In this document: positions 8,797 through 17,426 of the stretch, one piece after another
Layout of the letters: each line of letters opens with the position of its first letter
How positions within the stretch are numbered: position 1 is the first letter of the stretch
Source: Alcaligenaceae bacterium
Lineage (GTDB): Bacteria; Pseudomonadota; Gammaproteobacteria; Burkholderiales; Burkholderiaceae_B
DNA length: 42,065 bases
Assembly: GCA_947378965.1 (NCBI GenBank)
Contig: CANCMG010000031.1
Location: 1 to 42,065 of the forward strand
Direction of reading: 5' to 3'
Program-made: the position numbers and the translations under genes
The notes under the pieces: model-generated
Databases searched by the model: none
Told to the model about the DNA's origin: nothing
The model's input: only the letters and a program-made list of their open reading frames with translations

Positions 8797-8901
8797 GGCG
8801 TTGCAAGCGAGGGCATCGGTGTTAGGCACGATGTCACGATATGGTGATTCAGTTTCGCATTGATGCAATGTTCTTTTTAACGAAGACCGGAAATCAAAGA
8901 G

Positions 8902-9873
8902 ATGAAAAATATTTTCAAAAAATGGTCAATGATCGGCTTATTGGCATTGATGGGAGTTTTTCCGGTTGCCAGTTCAGCGGCCTGGCCCGATGATCAAACG
9001 ATTGAGTTGATCGTCGGCTTTGCCCCGGGCGGCGGGACCGATCTGATGGCCCGTGCCTTGGTGCCATTTCTTGAAAAGAAACTCGCTGGCAAGGCGCGTA
9101 TCGTGGTGGTTAATAAACCTGGTGCGGGTGGCGAAATATCGTCGGCATACATCGCCCGCTCAAAACCTGACGGTTATACGGTTGGGTTTGTCAACGTACC
9201 GGGGTTCGTTTTCATTCCAATGTATAAGCAGTCGGCTTATCAAACCAGCGATCTGAAACTCATTGCCCGCGTGGTCGATGACCCCGCTGTCTTGGTGATG
9301 CACAAAAAATCAAAATACAGAACCTTTCCAGAACTGCTTGCTGCGCTAAAAAACGATCCTGGCTCGCTATCGTTTGCAACCAGCGGACGTGGTACTAGTG
9401 GTCATCAGGCGTTGCTTAAAATTGAGCAGGCGGCAGGTGTGAGAGGAACAGACATCGCCTTTAAAGGCGCGGGTGATTTCAAAAGCGCTGTGATCGGCGG
9501 GCATGTTGACTACGCGTTCTCAAGTATTGGCGAGTTTTTGACTGGCTATGCTGACTCTGATATCGCAACTGCCATGCTGGTTGTTAACCCGACTCGTGTT
9601 GCAGTGATTAAAGATGTGCCTTCGATTAAAGAACTTGGTTTTGATGTGCGAGTGAGCTCTGAGCGAGGCATCGCGGCCCCTAAGGCCTTGCCGCAAGACA
9701 TCGCAGACCGGTTGCAGAAAGCGATTCAAGACACGTTGGCAGACCCTGAGTTTTTAAAAACCATCAAGAACGATGCCCCGTTAGTTGCCTTTATGCCTGG
9801 CTCTGACTGGACAAAATCGCTTGAGAGTATGCCGGCTGAACTTATGCCGTTTGTTAGCAAAATGAAAGAATGA
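8902..9873 (+). CDS. Bug/TctC family periplasmic tricarboxylate-type receptor (first copy)
   Basis: A 323-residue protein with a clear signal peptide (lysine-rich start, hydrophobic core, VASSAAW cleavage region). The mature start IELIVGFAPGGGTDLMARALV is the signature of the Bug (TctC) family, together with VVVNKPGAGGEISSAYIARS. These receptors bind carboxylates in the periplasm, and many lack their own TctAB membrane partner, as here. The gene follows the decarboxylase pair by about 105 bases. The ligand cannot be predicted. Internal segments that usually cap the ligand are intact. Confidence 0.93.
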   Translation: MKNIFKKWSMIGLLALMGVFPVASSAAWPDDQTIELIVGFAPGGGTDLMARALVPFLEKKLAGKARIVVVNKPGAGGEISSAYIARSKPDGYTVGFVNVPGFVFIPMYKQSAYQTSDLKLIARVVDDPAVLVMHKKSKYRTFPELLAALKNDPGSLSFATSGRGTSGHQALLKIEQAAGVRGTDIAFKGAGDFKSAVIGGHVDYAFSSIGEFLTGYADSDIATAMLVVNPTRVAVIKDVPSIKELGFDVRVSSERGIAAPKALPQDIADRLQKAIQDTLADPEFLKTIKNDAPLVAFMPGSDWTKSLESMPAELMPFVSKMKE

Positions 9874-9927
9874 AGAGCCAACGCACTCCATATGCATCGG
9901 GAAGCACCAAAAGCGAATCAGGTGGCC

Positions 9928-9948
9928 TGAAGAGTGAAGAGTGAAGAG
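9928..9948. repeat. Heptamer TGAAGAG repeated three times in tandem
   Basis: Three perfect head-to-tail copies of TGAAGAG lie between the two Bug genes, 65 bases before the second start. Such a short tandem repeat can change copy number by slippage. It lies upstream of the second receptor, so it could only alter spacing in the leader, not a reading frame. Confidence 0.85.
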
Positions 9949-10013
9949 TTTTGTTGGTGGATAGTTGCGCGCTCGACTGGTTATGATTTTTGAGCTTCAG
10001 GTTCATATTTAGG

Positions 10014-10985
10014 ATGTCGGCATTGAAAATTCGTATGTTGTTCGGTGCTCTGTCGCTATGTTGTGCTTCAAATGTGTGGGCGCAATACCCCGAAAAAGCG
10101 ATTCGCTTTGTGGTGCCCTTTGCGCCTGGCGGCACGTCTGAAATTGTCGCCCGTTCGGTCGCAAGCAGCCTGACCATACAGTTAGGTCAATCGGTATATG
10201 TTGAAAATAAACCGGGTGCTGCAGGCAATATTGCGATGGCTGAGGTCAAGCGGGCAGCGCCTGATGGCTATACGTTAATCCTCGGGCATGTCGGTACGCT
10301 TGCGGTGAATCCTGCGCTGTTTGGCGCAAAGCTTCCTTACGATCCAGTTAAAGATTTTGTGGCGATTTCCTTGATTGCCAAGGTGCCAAACGTGATCGCC
10401 GTGAGCCAACGCTCTGGGTTTAAAACTCTTGCTGACATGGTTGCTGCGGCGAAAGCCAAGCCTGGCTCCATCAATTATGGTTCGGCGGGTAATGGCAGTG
10501 CAGGCCATCTGGCGATGGAATACTTCGCGGCTGAGGCGGGCATTGAATTAGTGCATGTACCTTACAAGGGTTCGGGCCCTATGCTGACGGATCTGATCGG
10601 CGGGCAAACGCAGGCGACGTTTAATGGTTTGCCTTCGTTGGTGGCGCAGATTAAAGGAGGGGCCTTAGTCCCCTTAGCAGTTGGTTCAGGTGCGCGTGCT
10701 GCCTCACTGCCCGACGTGCCGACCATCGCAGAAAGTGGTTACCCGCGGTTTGAAACTTCGCAATGGTACGGGCTGATGGCGCCTGCAGGAACGCCCGAGG
10801 CGATTATCAAGCGCCTGCAAAGCGAGGTTGTGCTTGCACTGAAATCTCCCGAAGGTACTAAACGTATGCGCGAGGATGGTGCTTTGCTAGTTGGCGATAC
10901 ACCGCAAGAATTTACCGCCTTCATTGCTCAAGAACGGGCGCGCTGGGGCGAGGTCGTCAAAAAAGCAAAAATTAACGTGGATTAG
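10014..10985 (+). CDS. Bug/TctC family periplasmic tricarboxylate-type receptor (second copy)
   Basis: A 323-residue Bug receptor. The signal peptide runs from the chosen ATG (MSALKIRMLFGALSL) to SNVWAQ, and the mature part starts YPEKAIRFVVPFAPGGTSEI. VENKPGAAGNIAMAEVKRA and INYGSAGNGSAGHLAMEYF are further family motifs. The open frame extends upstream to a TTG, but those extra residues spoil the signal peptide, so the ATG at 10014 is preferred. It is clearly diverged from the first copy, so the two probably bind different ligands. Neither has TctA or TctB genes nearby. Confidence 0.92.
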   Translation: MSALKIRMLFGALSLCCASNVWAQYPEKAIRFVVPFAPGGTSEIVARSVASSLTIQLGQSVYVENKPGAAGNIAMAEVKRAAPDGYTLILGHVGTLAVNPALFGAKLPYDPVKDFVAISLIAKVPNVIAVSQRSGFKTLADMVAAAKAKPGSINYGSAGNGSAGHLAMEYFAAEAGIELVHVPYKGSGPMLTDLIGGQTQATFNGLPSLVAQIKGGALVPLAVGSGARAASLPDVPTIAESGYPRFETSQWYGLMAPAGTPEAIIKRLQSEVVLALKSPEGTKRMREDGALLVGDTPQEFTAFIAQERARWGEVVKKAKINVD

Positions 10986-10987
10986 GG

Positions 10988-11035
10988 CGAACCCCCTAGC
11001 GTAAATACCCTGTTGCAGTGCAAAATAGGGGTTCG
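10988..11035 (+). terminator. Possible weak terminator after the second Bug gene
   Basis: CGAACCCC and GGGGTTCG form a perfect 8-bp stem immediately behind the stop, but the loop is 32 bases long and the run after it has only scattered T. It may mark the transcript end; intrinsic strength looks low. Confidence 0.4.
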
Positions 11036-11078
11036 GGCCTTTAGTGTTCAAGCGCCCAATAGGTACTGTCTATAAGTT

Positions 11079-11108
11079 TTGCCTGGCAAGGCTTAAGCGA
11101 AGTGCTAT
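11079..11108 (+). promoter_or_regulatory. Possible sigma70 promoter of the glt genes
   Basis: TTGCCT and TGCTAT lie 18 bases apart, ending 28 bases before the gltI ATG, which has a CAGGAG ribosome site. This is a pattern match only. Confidence 0.3.
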
Positions 11109-11135
11109 CCATACATTATTTACAGGAGTCTTAAC

Positions 11136-12050
11136 ATGTTTCGTCAAACCCTTAAACACGGCTTGGTTGCACTCGCGACAGTCGTGATTGGTAGCACGGC
11201 TTTTGCACAAGATTTAACCGGTACTTTGAAAAAAATTAAAGATACCAACACGATTACTGTCGGCCATCGCGATGCGTCATTGCCTTTTTCGTATTACGAC
11301 GATCAGCAAAAAGTGATTGGCTATGCGGTTGATATTTGCATGTACATTGTTAATGAAATTAAAAACGAACTTAAGTTACCTAACTTGCAAGTCAAGTTGG
11401 CACCGGTCACTTCGGCAACTCGCATTCCTTTGATTGCGAATGGCACGATCGACCTTGAGTGCGGTTCAACCACCAACAACGTCGAGCGTCAAAAGCAAGT
11501 GGCCTTTGGCCCAACCTATTACCTGACTGCAACACGCTTTGTGTTCAAAAAGAGTTCAGGCATCACCAATCTCGCAAGCCTAAAAGGCAAAACAGTTGTG
11601 TCGACTGCTGGCTCAACCAACCTCAAGCAAATCTCAGAAGCCAATACAGCGCAAAACCTTGGGCTGACAATCTTGGCGGCTAAAGATCACCCCGAGGCTT
11701 TCTTGATGGTTGAGACAGGTCGCGCTGCTGCGTTTGTGATGGATGATATTTTGCTGGCAGGTTTGGTCGCGGGCTCTAAAAAGCCAAGTGACTTCACAAT
11801 TTCTAGCGACGCTCTCTCAAATCCTGAGCCTTATGCCTTGATGATGCCGCGTGATGACGCACCCTTTAACAAGATGGTGACTGCTGCCGCCAGCAAGCTT
11901 TACAAGTCAGCCGAGATGCCTGCCTTGTATTCAAAATGGTTTGATAAGGCGGTGCCACCTAAGGGTTTGATCATGAATCAGCCGATGTCCGACAAAATGA
12001 AAAAAGCGTTGGCTAACCCAACCAACAACCCAGATCCTGCTAGCTATTGA
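11136..12050 (+). CDS. gltI: Glutamate/aspartate ABC transporter, periplasmic binding protein
   Basis: A 304-residue amino acid binding protein. The signal peptide MFRQTLKHGLVALATVVIG ends near AFAQ. The mature start TITVGHRDASLPFSYYDDQ with KVIGYAVDIC, then IDLECGSTTNN and ERQKQVAFGPTYYLTATRFV, matches the GltI/DEBP class for glutamate and aspartate. The two permease genes follow directly. A hairpin lies between this gene and gltJ and could raise expression of the binding protein above the permeases. Confidence 0.92.
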   Translation: MFRQTLKHGLVALATVVIGSTAFAQDLTGTLKKIKDTNTITVGHRDASLPFSYYDDQQKVIGYAVDICMYIVNEIKNELKLPNLQVKLAPVTSATRIPLIANGTIDLECGSTTNNVERQKQVAFGPTYYLTATRFVFKKSSGITNLASLKGKTVVSTAGSTNLKQISEANTAQNLGLTILAAKDHPEAFLMVETGRAAAFVMDDILLAGLVAGSKKPSDFTISSDALSNPEPYALMMPRDDAPFNKMVTAAASKLYKSAEMPALYSKWFDKAVPPKGLIMNQPMSDKMKKALANPTNNPDPASY

Positions 12051-12071
12051 TTCCCATTTAGTACAGCGGCA

Positions 12072-12119
12072 TGTCGTTGAGTCATCGGTCACGGTGCTCA
12101 GCGACATTCTGCTTTTTAT
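12072..12119 (+). terminator. Intercistronic hairpin with T-rich tail between gltI and gltJ
   Basis: TGTCGTTGAG pairs with CTCAGCGACA (ten pairs, one G-U) around a 15-base loop, followed by TTCTGCTTTTTATT. It looks like a partial terminator or a 3' stabiliser. Such elements are known between binding-protein and permease genes and set their ratio. The effect here is inferred. Confidence 0.55.
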
Positions 12120-12144
12120 TACGTCGTAACAACAGGATTGCAGC

Positions 12145-12894
12145 ATGAATTACAAATGGAATTGGGGCATTTTGTTTGAGGTGTCGCCTGAAGGCAAGGG
12201 CACCTATCTCGAGATGCTGCTTTCCGGCCTGCAGTGGACGCTCACCACGGCGTTCTTTGCCTGGATGATTGCGTTATTGCTTGGCGTAGCGGTTGGGGTG
12301 CTGCGCACCTTGCCAAGCCGTACCGGTCGTCTTGTGGGTAATGCGTATGTTGAGTTCTTTCGCAACATCCCGCTGCTGGTGCAATTGTTCTTGTGGTATT
12401 TCGTAGTGCCTGAGCTAGTCCCCGAGCATATCGGTGACTGGCTCAAGCAATTGCCCAACGCCGCGTTTTATAATGGGGTGTTAGGAGTTGGCCTGTTTAT
12501 GTCGGCGCGTGTGGCCGAGCAGGTTCGTACCGGTATTGAGTCACTGCCAGTTGGGCAGCGCATGGCAAGCACTGCGCTAGGTATGACCACAGCGCAAATG
12601 TATCGCTACGTGTTAATGCCGATGGTGTTTCGGATTATCTTCCCGCCGCTGACCTCTGAGTTATTGAATACGATCAAAAATACGTCGGTTGCCTTAACGA
12701 TTGGCTTAATGGAACTCACCGCGCGTGCGCGCTCGATGCAAGAATTTTCGTTTCAAGTGTTCGAGGCCTTTACCGTAGCCACGTTGCTATATCTATTTAC
12801 AAATATGATTGTGACGATACTCATGCGTCGTCTTGAAAAGTCGATCGCTGTACCCGGCTACCTAGGTACGTCGGCCAACGTGGTCGTTCATTAA
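12145..12894 (+). CDS. gltJ: Glutamate/aspartate ABC transporter permease GltJ
   Basis: A 249-residue inner-membrane protein of the polar amino acid permease family. The N-terminus MNYKWNWGILFEVSPEGKGT is typical of GltJ. It is followed by about five membrane spans, FRNIPLLVQLFLWYF, and the cytoplasmic EAA loop (VRTGIESLPVGQRMASTALG) that contacts the ATPase. It pairs with GltK, whose gene starts 9 bases downstream. Confidence 0.93.
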   Translation: MNYKWNWGILFEVSPEGKGTYLEMLLSGLQWTLTTAFFAWMIALLLGVAVGVLRTLPSRTGRLVGNAYVEFFRNIPLLVQLFLWYFVVPELVPEHIGDWLKQLPNAAFYNGVLGVGLFMSARVAEQVRTGIESLPVGQRMASTALGMTTAQMYRYVLMPMVFRIIFPPLTSELLNTIKNTSVALTIGLMELTARARSMQEFSFQVFEAFTVATLLYLFTNMIVTILMRRLEKSIAVPGYLGTSANVVVH

Positions 12895-12903
12895 AGGCGC
12901 GCC

Positions 12904-13593
12904 ATGTTTAGTAATTTTGATTTTGACGTGATCGCGCGTAGTTGGCCTTATCTGTTTAAAGATGGCATGTCGTTCACCCTGATGTTGACGGCCCTGGCAA
13001 CAGGGGCTGGTATCGTCTTAGGCACCGTACTGGCGCTGATGCGCTTATCGAAATTTGTGGTGTTGCAAAAGTTTGCTGCCACGTACGTCAATATTATTCG
13101 CTCGCTGCCGTTGGTGTTGGTGATCTTTTGGTTTTATTTTTTACTGCCCTACATCGGGCAATGGGTCTTAGGCTCTGAGCGGCCGATGGCAGTTGGGGCG
13201 TTCATGTCAGCGCTCGTCACGTTTTCACTGTTTGAAGCGGCTTACTTTTCAGAAATTATGCGTGCGGGTATTCAAGCCGTGCCGCGTGGCCAGTTTGCTG
13301 CAGCGCAAGCGTTAGGGATGCGGTATCACCAAGTGATGGGGTATATCGTATTGCCGCAGGCCTTTCGGGCGATGACACCTCTGTTGCTCACGCAGTCAAT
13401 TATTTTGTTTCAAGACACTTCATTGGTCTATGTGTTGTCGCTCACCGACTTCTTGGGTGCGGCAAGCAAAGTGGCTCAGCGTGATGGCCGCTTGGTCGAG
13501 ATGTATATCTTTGCGGCCCTGGTGTATTTTGTGATTTCGTTTGGCGCTTCAATGCTCGTGAAGCGCTTGCAAGCACGGATTGCAGTTCGCTGA
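12904..13593 (+). CDS. gltK: Glutamate/aspartate ABC transporter permease GltK
   Basis: A 229-residue membrane protein with about five spans, the IIRSLPLVLVIFWFYFLLP segment and the EAA loop AGIQAVPRGQFAAAQALGM followed by VLPQAFRAMTPLL. It forms the heteromeric channel with GltJ. In most genomes gltL follows at once. Here an oppositely oriented methyltransferase gene comes first and the ATPase lies 2.2 kb away. Confidence 0.93.
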   Translation: MFSNFDFDVIARSWPYLFKDGMSFTLMLTALATGAGIVLGTVLALMRLSKFVVLQKFAATYVNIIRSLPLVLVIFWFYFLLPYIGQWVLGSERPMAVGAFMSALVTFSLFEAAYFSEIMRAGIQAVPRGQFAAAQALGMRYHQVMGYIVLPQAFRAMTPLLLTQSIILFQDTSLVYVLSLTDFLGAASKVAQRDGRLVEMYIFAALVYFVISFGASMLVKRLQARIAVR

Positions 13594-13690
13594 TTGAGTA
13601 GTTGTCAAAGCCTCTTCCATCAATGCAGTGCTAGCCTCATCAAGCTTAGTGCTACAGCCCGCTAACGGGGCAAAAACGTTACAGGCGTTC

Positions 13691-13738
13691 GGCAAAGTCT
13701 GCTGCCAAAGCGTGCAGCGTCTCGCAGATTACTTTGCC
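13691..13738. terminator. Hairpin between gltK and the convergent methyltransferase gene
   Basis: GGCAAAGT pairs with ACTTTGCC, and CTGC with GCAG inside. The right arm overlaps the stop codon of the minus-strand gene. There is no clear T run, so if it is a convergent terminator it is weak. The stem itself is exact. Confidence 0.4.
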
Positions 13739-15450
13739 AAATCAAACCACGGCGAGGCACGATCATGGCTGGCGGCAATCTTAACCACCATGCCTTTGGT
13801 TAACTGCAAAGGCTGATCAAAACGATAGATGGTTCGTTGCCAGGCTGTCGTCGAGCGAATATCGGTTGGGGGGTTTTCCCAGGTGGTCGTTGAATCAAGC
13901 TCGATGCGAATCCATTGCACTACGCCATAGCAAGTGCCCTCAGCGGTGGCGGTGAGCCCTAAGATTTTGTCTTCTGCAGGATATGCATCCTGATTCATAA
14001 AGTCAAAACGAAATGCATCGACTGGCGCGCTCATTGGGGTTAACGCAATATCTTCGCGATAGAAGGGGATTTTTTTCGAGGCAATCGAATTAAAGTGCGA
14101 TAGATCAAAGCCGTGACTGCTTTCAATACGTAGATATTTACCAGCGGCTTCGCCACCCATTAAGGCAATCATGATGCTGGCTGCGTGCGGCACAATTAAG
14201 GCGTCGGGTTTGAGCAGGCGCTTTTTGGCGTCTTCGATTGCAGGTAGCACGTGTTCGCCAATGATCGCGCTATCAAAAATTTCATGAATCAGCACGTCAG
14301 CTTTTTCTGGCAAGTCTTTGCCCAGTTCAACGTCATACGATATTTTTGAAAGGATCGTGACGGTATCAGCAAAGCCGTTGGTCTTTACAATTTCGGTGGC
14401 GGTTTTTGCAACTAAGGGTTCGGCCTCGCAGGCAACGACTTGGGTCGCCCCAAGCTTAGCTGCCATCATTGACAATAAGCCCGAACCTGCACCAATCTCT
14501 AAAACGAGTTTGCCTGGTTGTACCGCTGTCTTGATGCCTTCAAAGTAGGCATCATTGCGGTGCGATTCGTTCATCATGGGCACGTGCCACAACGGCACCA
14601 TCTTGCTGGTAGCCCAAGCTGAACCGAGCTTGGCCACTAACAGATTGGGCGAGACTTCAAGAGCCTTATTAAACAGTTCGAGAGCCTCAGTGCCGCGGTT
14701 AAGCGCCACCAGTAAGCCAGAGGCATTTTTAAGGGCTTGCTCGTGATCAGGCTTAATGGCTAAGGCAGCAAGATAATCGGTCAGTGCTTCGTGCGCGCGG
14801 CCCATGGCATCTAAGATTTCGGCGCGGGCAAGCAAAGCAGGCAGTAAGTGCTGGGCGAGACCAAGCGCCTTGGTCAATGATTCTAAGGCTTGTGGTGCTT
14901 GTGTAAGCGCTTGCTGAGCTAGGCCCATGCCAAGGTACGACGCGGCATTAGGCTCGCACTGAATGGCGTTTTTATATTGATGGATGGCGGCGCTGTAATC
15001 GCCTGCGGCCTTCAAGGCATCCGCCTTAATTAGCCAAGGTCGAAAAGAGGTGGGTGCAATCTTAATCGCTCGCTCAGCTGCGGTAATGGCTTGCTGGTAT
15101 TGACCAAGTTGTTGATGGCATTCTGCCAGATTTACCCAACCTTCAATCTCGTTCGGGTGTGCTTTTGTATAAGTTGAATAGACCTCGACGGCGGCATCAA
15201 GGTGTTGCAATTCTCTTTCGCAGACGGCCAGGTTAAAGAGTGCATCGCCATCGTTTGGACGCAAGGCAAGCACGGCTTGGTAGCCTATTTTTGCTTCAGC
15301 AAAGTTTCCAAGTACGACATACATCAGGGCCAATAGCCGTTTGGGCTCTAGGTTGGTCGGCTCGGCCGCGCAAAGTTGAGCACAGGCTTGAATCGCCTCT
15401 GAACGTTGGCCTTGTTTAAAGGCATTTTTAATCGAATCGATGGTTTTCAT
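13729..15450 (-). CDS. TPR-repeat protein fused to a PRMT-like SAM methyltransferase
   Basis: A 573-residue protein from the ATG at 15450 (a TTG five codons upstream is the alternative). Residues 1-275 hold about seven tetratricopeptide repeats, with repeated A.....A...P spacing. From about 290 a class I methyltransferase follows: NESHRNDAYFEGI, motif I LVLEIGAGSGLLSMMAAKLGA, an acidic VACEAEP, then HEIFDSAIIGEHVLP, whose two Glu lie nine residues apart like the double-E loop of protein arginine methyltransferases. The loop wording is closest to PRMT7/PRMT9, and PRMT9 also carries N-terminal TPRs. A later TTAWQRTIYRFDQPL sits where PRMTs have the THW loop, apparently with His replaced. It should methylate a protein, with TPRs choosing the partner; substrate unknown. 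It interrupts the glt locus in opposite direction. Confidence 0.85.
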   Translation of the reverse strand: MKTIDSIKNAFKQGQRSEAIQACAQLCAAEPTNLEPKRLLALMYVVLGNFAEAKIGYQAVLALRPNDGDALFNLAVCERELQHLDAAVEVYSTYTKAHPNEIEGWVNLAECHQQLGQYQQAITAAERAIKIAPTSFRPWLIKADALKAAGDYSAAIHQYKNAIQCEPNAASYLGMGLAQQALTQAPQALESLTKALGLAQHLLPALLARAEILDAMGRAHEALTDYLAALAIKPDHEQALKNASGLLVALNRGTEALELFNKALEVSPNLLVAKLGSAWATSKMVPLWHVPMMNESHRNDAYFEGIKTAVQPGKLVLEIGAGSGLLSMMAAKLGATQVVACEAEPLVAKTATEIVKTNGFADTVTILSKISYDVELGKDLPEKADVLIHEIFDSAIIGEHVLPAIEDAKKRLLKPDALIVPHAASIMIALMGGEAAGKYLRIESSHGFDLSHFNSIASKKIPFYREDIALTPMSAPVDAFRFDFMNQDAYPAEDKILGLTATAEGTCYGVVQWIRIELDSTTTWENPPTDIRSTTAWQRTIYRFDQPLQLTKGMVVKIAASHDRASPWFDLAK

Positions 15451-15754
15451 TGGGTTTGGGCGCAAACTCGCGAAACTAGCTGAAGAAGGTAGCGCTTTTC
15501 AGGAGGAGAGACGTCAAGTCAGTCGGTCTAAATGAGCGATACACAAGGCAAAGCAAAATTATAGGTGCAAACCAGCGGTGGCTCGCTTAGGCCGCTCAGG
15601 CCTTGACTCCCGAATGGGGAAAGCTACCAAGAGATTGACGCGCCTTGAGTCGATAATAACCAATGAAATCAAAGTGTTTTAAACCTTGATCCGTGTCACA
15701 ATGCTAGGGTATGAAACGGTGGCCGTGACCCGAATATCAGTACTAGGAAACTAC
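15451..15754. other. 304-base intergenic region before gltL
   Basis: This gap must hold the divergent promoters of the methyltransferase gene and gltL. I see a short hairpin at 15589-15603 (AGGCC/GGCCT) and a CTGAA/TTCAG stem near 15480-15502, but no convincing -35/-10 pair and no RNA gene. A TTGATC at 15686 could be a -35 box, though its -10 is poor. Confidence 0.4.
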
Positions 15755-16495
15755 ATGTCAGAACAAATGATTGCGATTGAAGATGTCTCAAAATGGTACG
15801 GCAGCTTTAACGTCCTAAAGCACTGCACCACTCAGGTCAATCGTGGCGAAGTCGTGGTGGTTTGCGGGCCATCGGGTTCGGGTAAATCAACCTTGATCAA
15901 ATGCGTCAACGCGCTTGAACCATTTCAGCAAGGCAAGCTCACGATCAACGGTGTTGAACTGCATGATCCCAAAACTAATTTGCCAAAGTTACGTAGTCAA
16001 GTGGGTATGGTGTTTCAGCATTTTGAGTTGTTTCCACATTTAAGCGTGACTGAAAACCTGACCTTGGCGCAAATTAAAGTATTGGGTCGTAGCCCCGCCG
16101 AGGCCTTAGAACGTGGGTTAAAGATGCTTGATCGCGTCGGTTTAACCGCACACAAAGATAAGCATCCGGGCCAGCTCTCTGGTGGTCAACAGCAACGCGT
16201 AGCCATCGCACGTGCGTTGAGTATGGATCCTGTCGTGATGCTGTTTGATGAACCGACCTCAGCGCTCGACCCTGAAATGGTCGGTGAGGTGTTGGATGTG
16301 ATGGTCACCTTAGCTAAAGAAGGTATGACCATGATGGTGGTCACCCACGAAATGGGCTTCGCCCGCAAAGTCGCGCATCGTGTCATCTTTATGGATGAGG
16401 GCGAGATCGTTGAAGATGCCGCCAAAGAGGCGTTCTTCACTGAGGCCAAAAGCGAACGTGCACAGCAATTTTTATCGAAAATTTTGCAGCACTAA
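15755..16495 (+). CDS. gltL: Glutamate/aspartate ABC transporter ATP-binding protein GltL
   Basis: A 246-residue ABC ATPase of the polar amino acid type: Walker [11 protein letters not shown]-loop [11 protein letters not shown], signature [15 protein letters not shown], Walker [16 protein letters not shown], and switch His in [11 protein letters not shown]. The frame is open further upstream to 15686, but the ATG at 15755 begins [18 protein letters not shown], which is the normal family start, and is preceded by TAGGAAAC. It should energise GltJK. Its separation from gltIJK by an inverted gene means it needs its own promoter. Confidence 0.93.
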   Translation: MSEQMIAIEDVSKWYGSFNVLKHCTTQVNRGEVVVVCGPSGSGKSTLIKCVNALEPFQQGKLTINGVELHDPKTNLPKLRSQVGMVFQHFELFPHLSVTENLTLAQIKVLGRSPAEALERGLKMLDRVGLTAHKDKHPGQLSGGQQQRVAIARALSMDPVVMLFDEPTSALDPEMVGEVLDVMVTLAKEGMTMMVVTHEMGFARKVAHRVIFMDEGEIVEDAAKEAFFTEAKSERAQQFLSKILQH

Positions 16496-16677
16496 GCGTG
16501 CGGCGCAAGGTATTTCGTATTGACCTGATCTTTCGGTGAGCGTTATTCAGGCTTGTCGGTATCTGCGCCATCCATTCGGTCACTGAGGGCGTATTGCTGC
16601 CCGTGGGTTGTGACAAGTCAAGTCCACGTCATAAGTGCTTTGTATACTGAGTGATCGAATATCGAGGTGGTCACCGC

Positions 16678-17310
16678 ATGAAAGAGTATTACGCCGCGCG
16701 TGCAAAAGAATATGACCAAATTTATGCTAAGCCAGAGCGTCAGGCCGATTTACGTTTGATTGAGCAGTGGTTACCATCGCGGTTTGAAGGTGCGCGGGTA
16801 TTTGAGATTGCGTGTGGCACGGGCTACTGGACCCAGTTCTTTGCCCCGGTTTCCAAGAGAGTCTTGGGCTTAGACGCCTCGGCCGAAACTCTTCAAATTG
16901 CCCAAGCCAGACCAAATAACGAAAGCGTTCAGTGGCTTGTGGGCGACGCTTACGCGTTGCCTGCCCCGCGCGAACCCTATGATGCAGCCTTTGCGGGCTT
17001 TTGGTTTTCGCACGTGCCGCTCGCGCGTCAAAAAGAGTTTTTGTTGGGTTTGAACAAAACGCTCAGGTCAGGCGCGCGCGTGGTGATGCTAGATAACTTG
17101 TATGTCGAGGGCAATAGCACGCCTTTGATAGCGCCTGATCCAGAAGGCAATACGTATCAGCTGCGCAAGTTGGCTGATGGTTCAAGTCATCGCGTGGTTA
17201 AAAATTATCCCAATGAATTTGATCTGTGCGATTTAGTGGCCTCATTTGCTGAGCGACCAACCTACACGACGTGGCAGTACTACTGGGCGTTTGAATATAC
17301 CTTACGTTGA
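16678..17310 (+). CDS. Class I SAM-dependent methyltransferase
   Basis: A 210-residue methyltransferase. Motif I is VFEIACGTGYWT, followed by VLGLDASAETLQIAQ and VQWLVGDAYALP, then DAAFAGFWFSHVPL. This is the small soluble type that acts on metabolites. The ATG at 16678 is chosen because GAGGTGG lies just before it; a GTG nine codons upstream is the alternative. It is alone between gltL and a convergent membrane protein gene. The substrate cannot be told. Confidence 0.85.
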   Translation: MKEYYAARAKEYDQIYAKPERQADLRLIEQWLPSRFEGARVFEIACGTGYWTQFFAPVSKRVLGLDASAETLQIAQARPNNESVQWLVGDAYALPAPREPYDAAFAGFWFSHVPLARQKEFLLGLNKTLRSGARVVMLDNLYVEGNSTPLIAPDPEGNTYQLRKLADGSSHRVVKNYPNEFDLCDLVASFAERPTYTTWQYYWAFEYTLR

Positions 17311-17426
17311 CGAATCGCCCTATATTGAGAAAATTTTGTGTTGCAGCGAAGAACATGTGTTCTGTTCACGAACACTTGCTCTGCTAACGAATGCATTTTG
17401 TGCTGAATCTTAGGGTTGTGCGTATG

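Noticed and set aside
8278-8868. Long minus-strand open frame opposite the decarboxylase beta subunit
   Set aside because: It is a shadow of a well-supported ThDP enzyme gene, has no family motifs and no ribosome site.
8902-10985. Complete tripartite tricarboxylate transporter
   Set aside because: Only receptor proteins are present; no TctA or TctB membrane genes are in the window.
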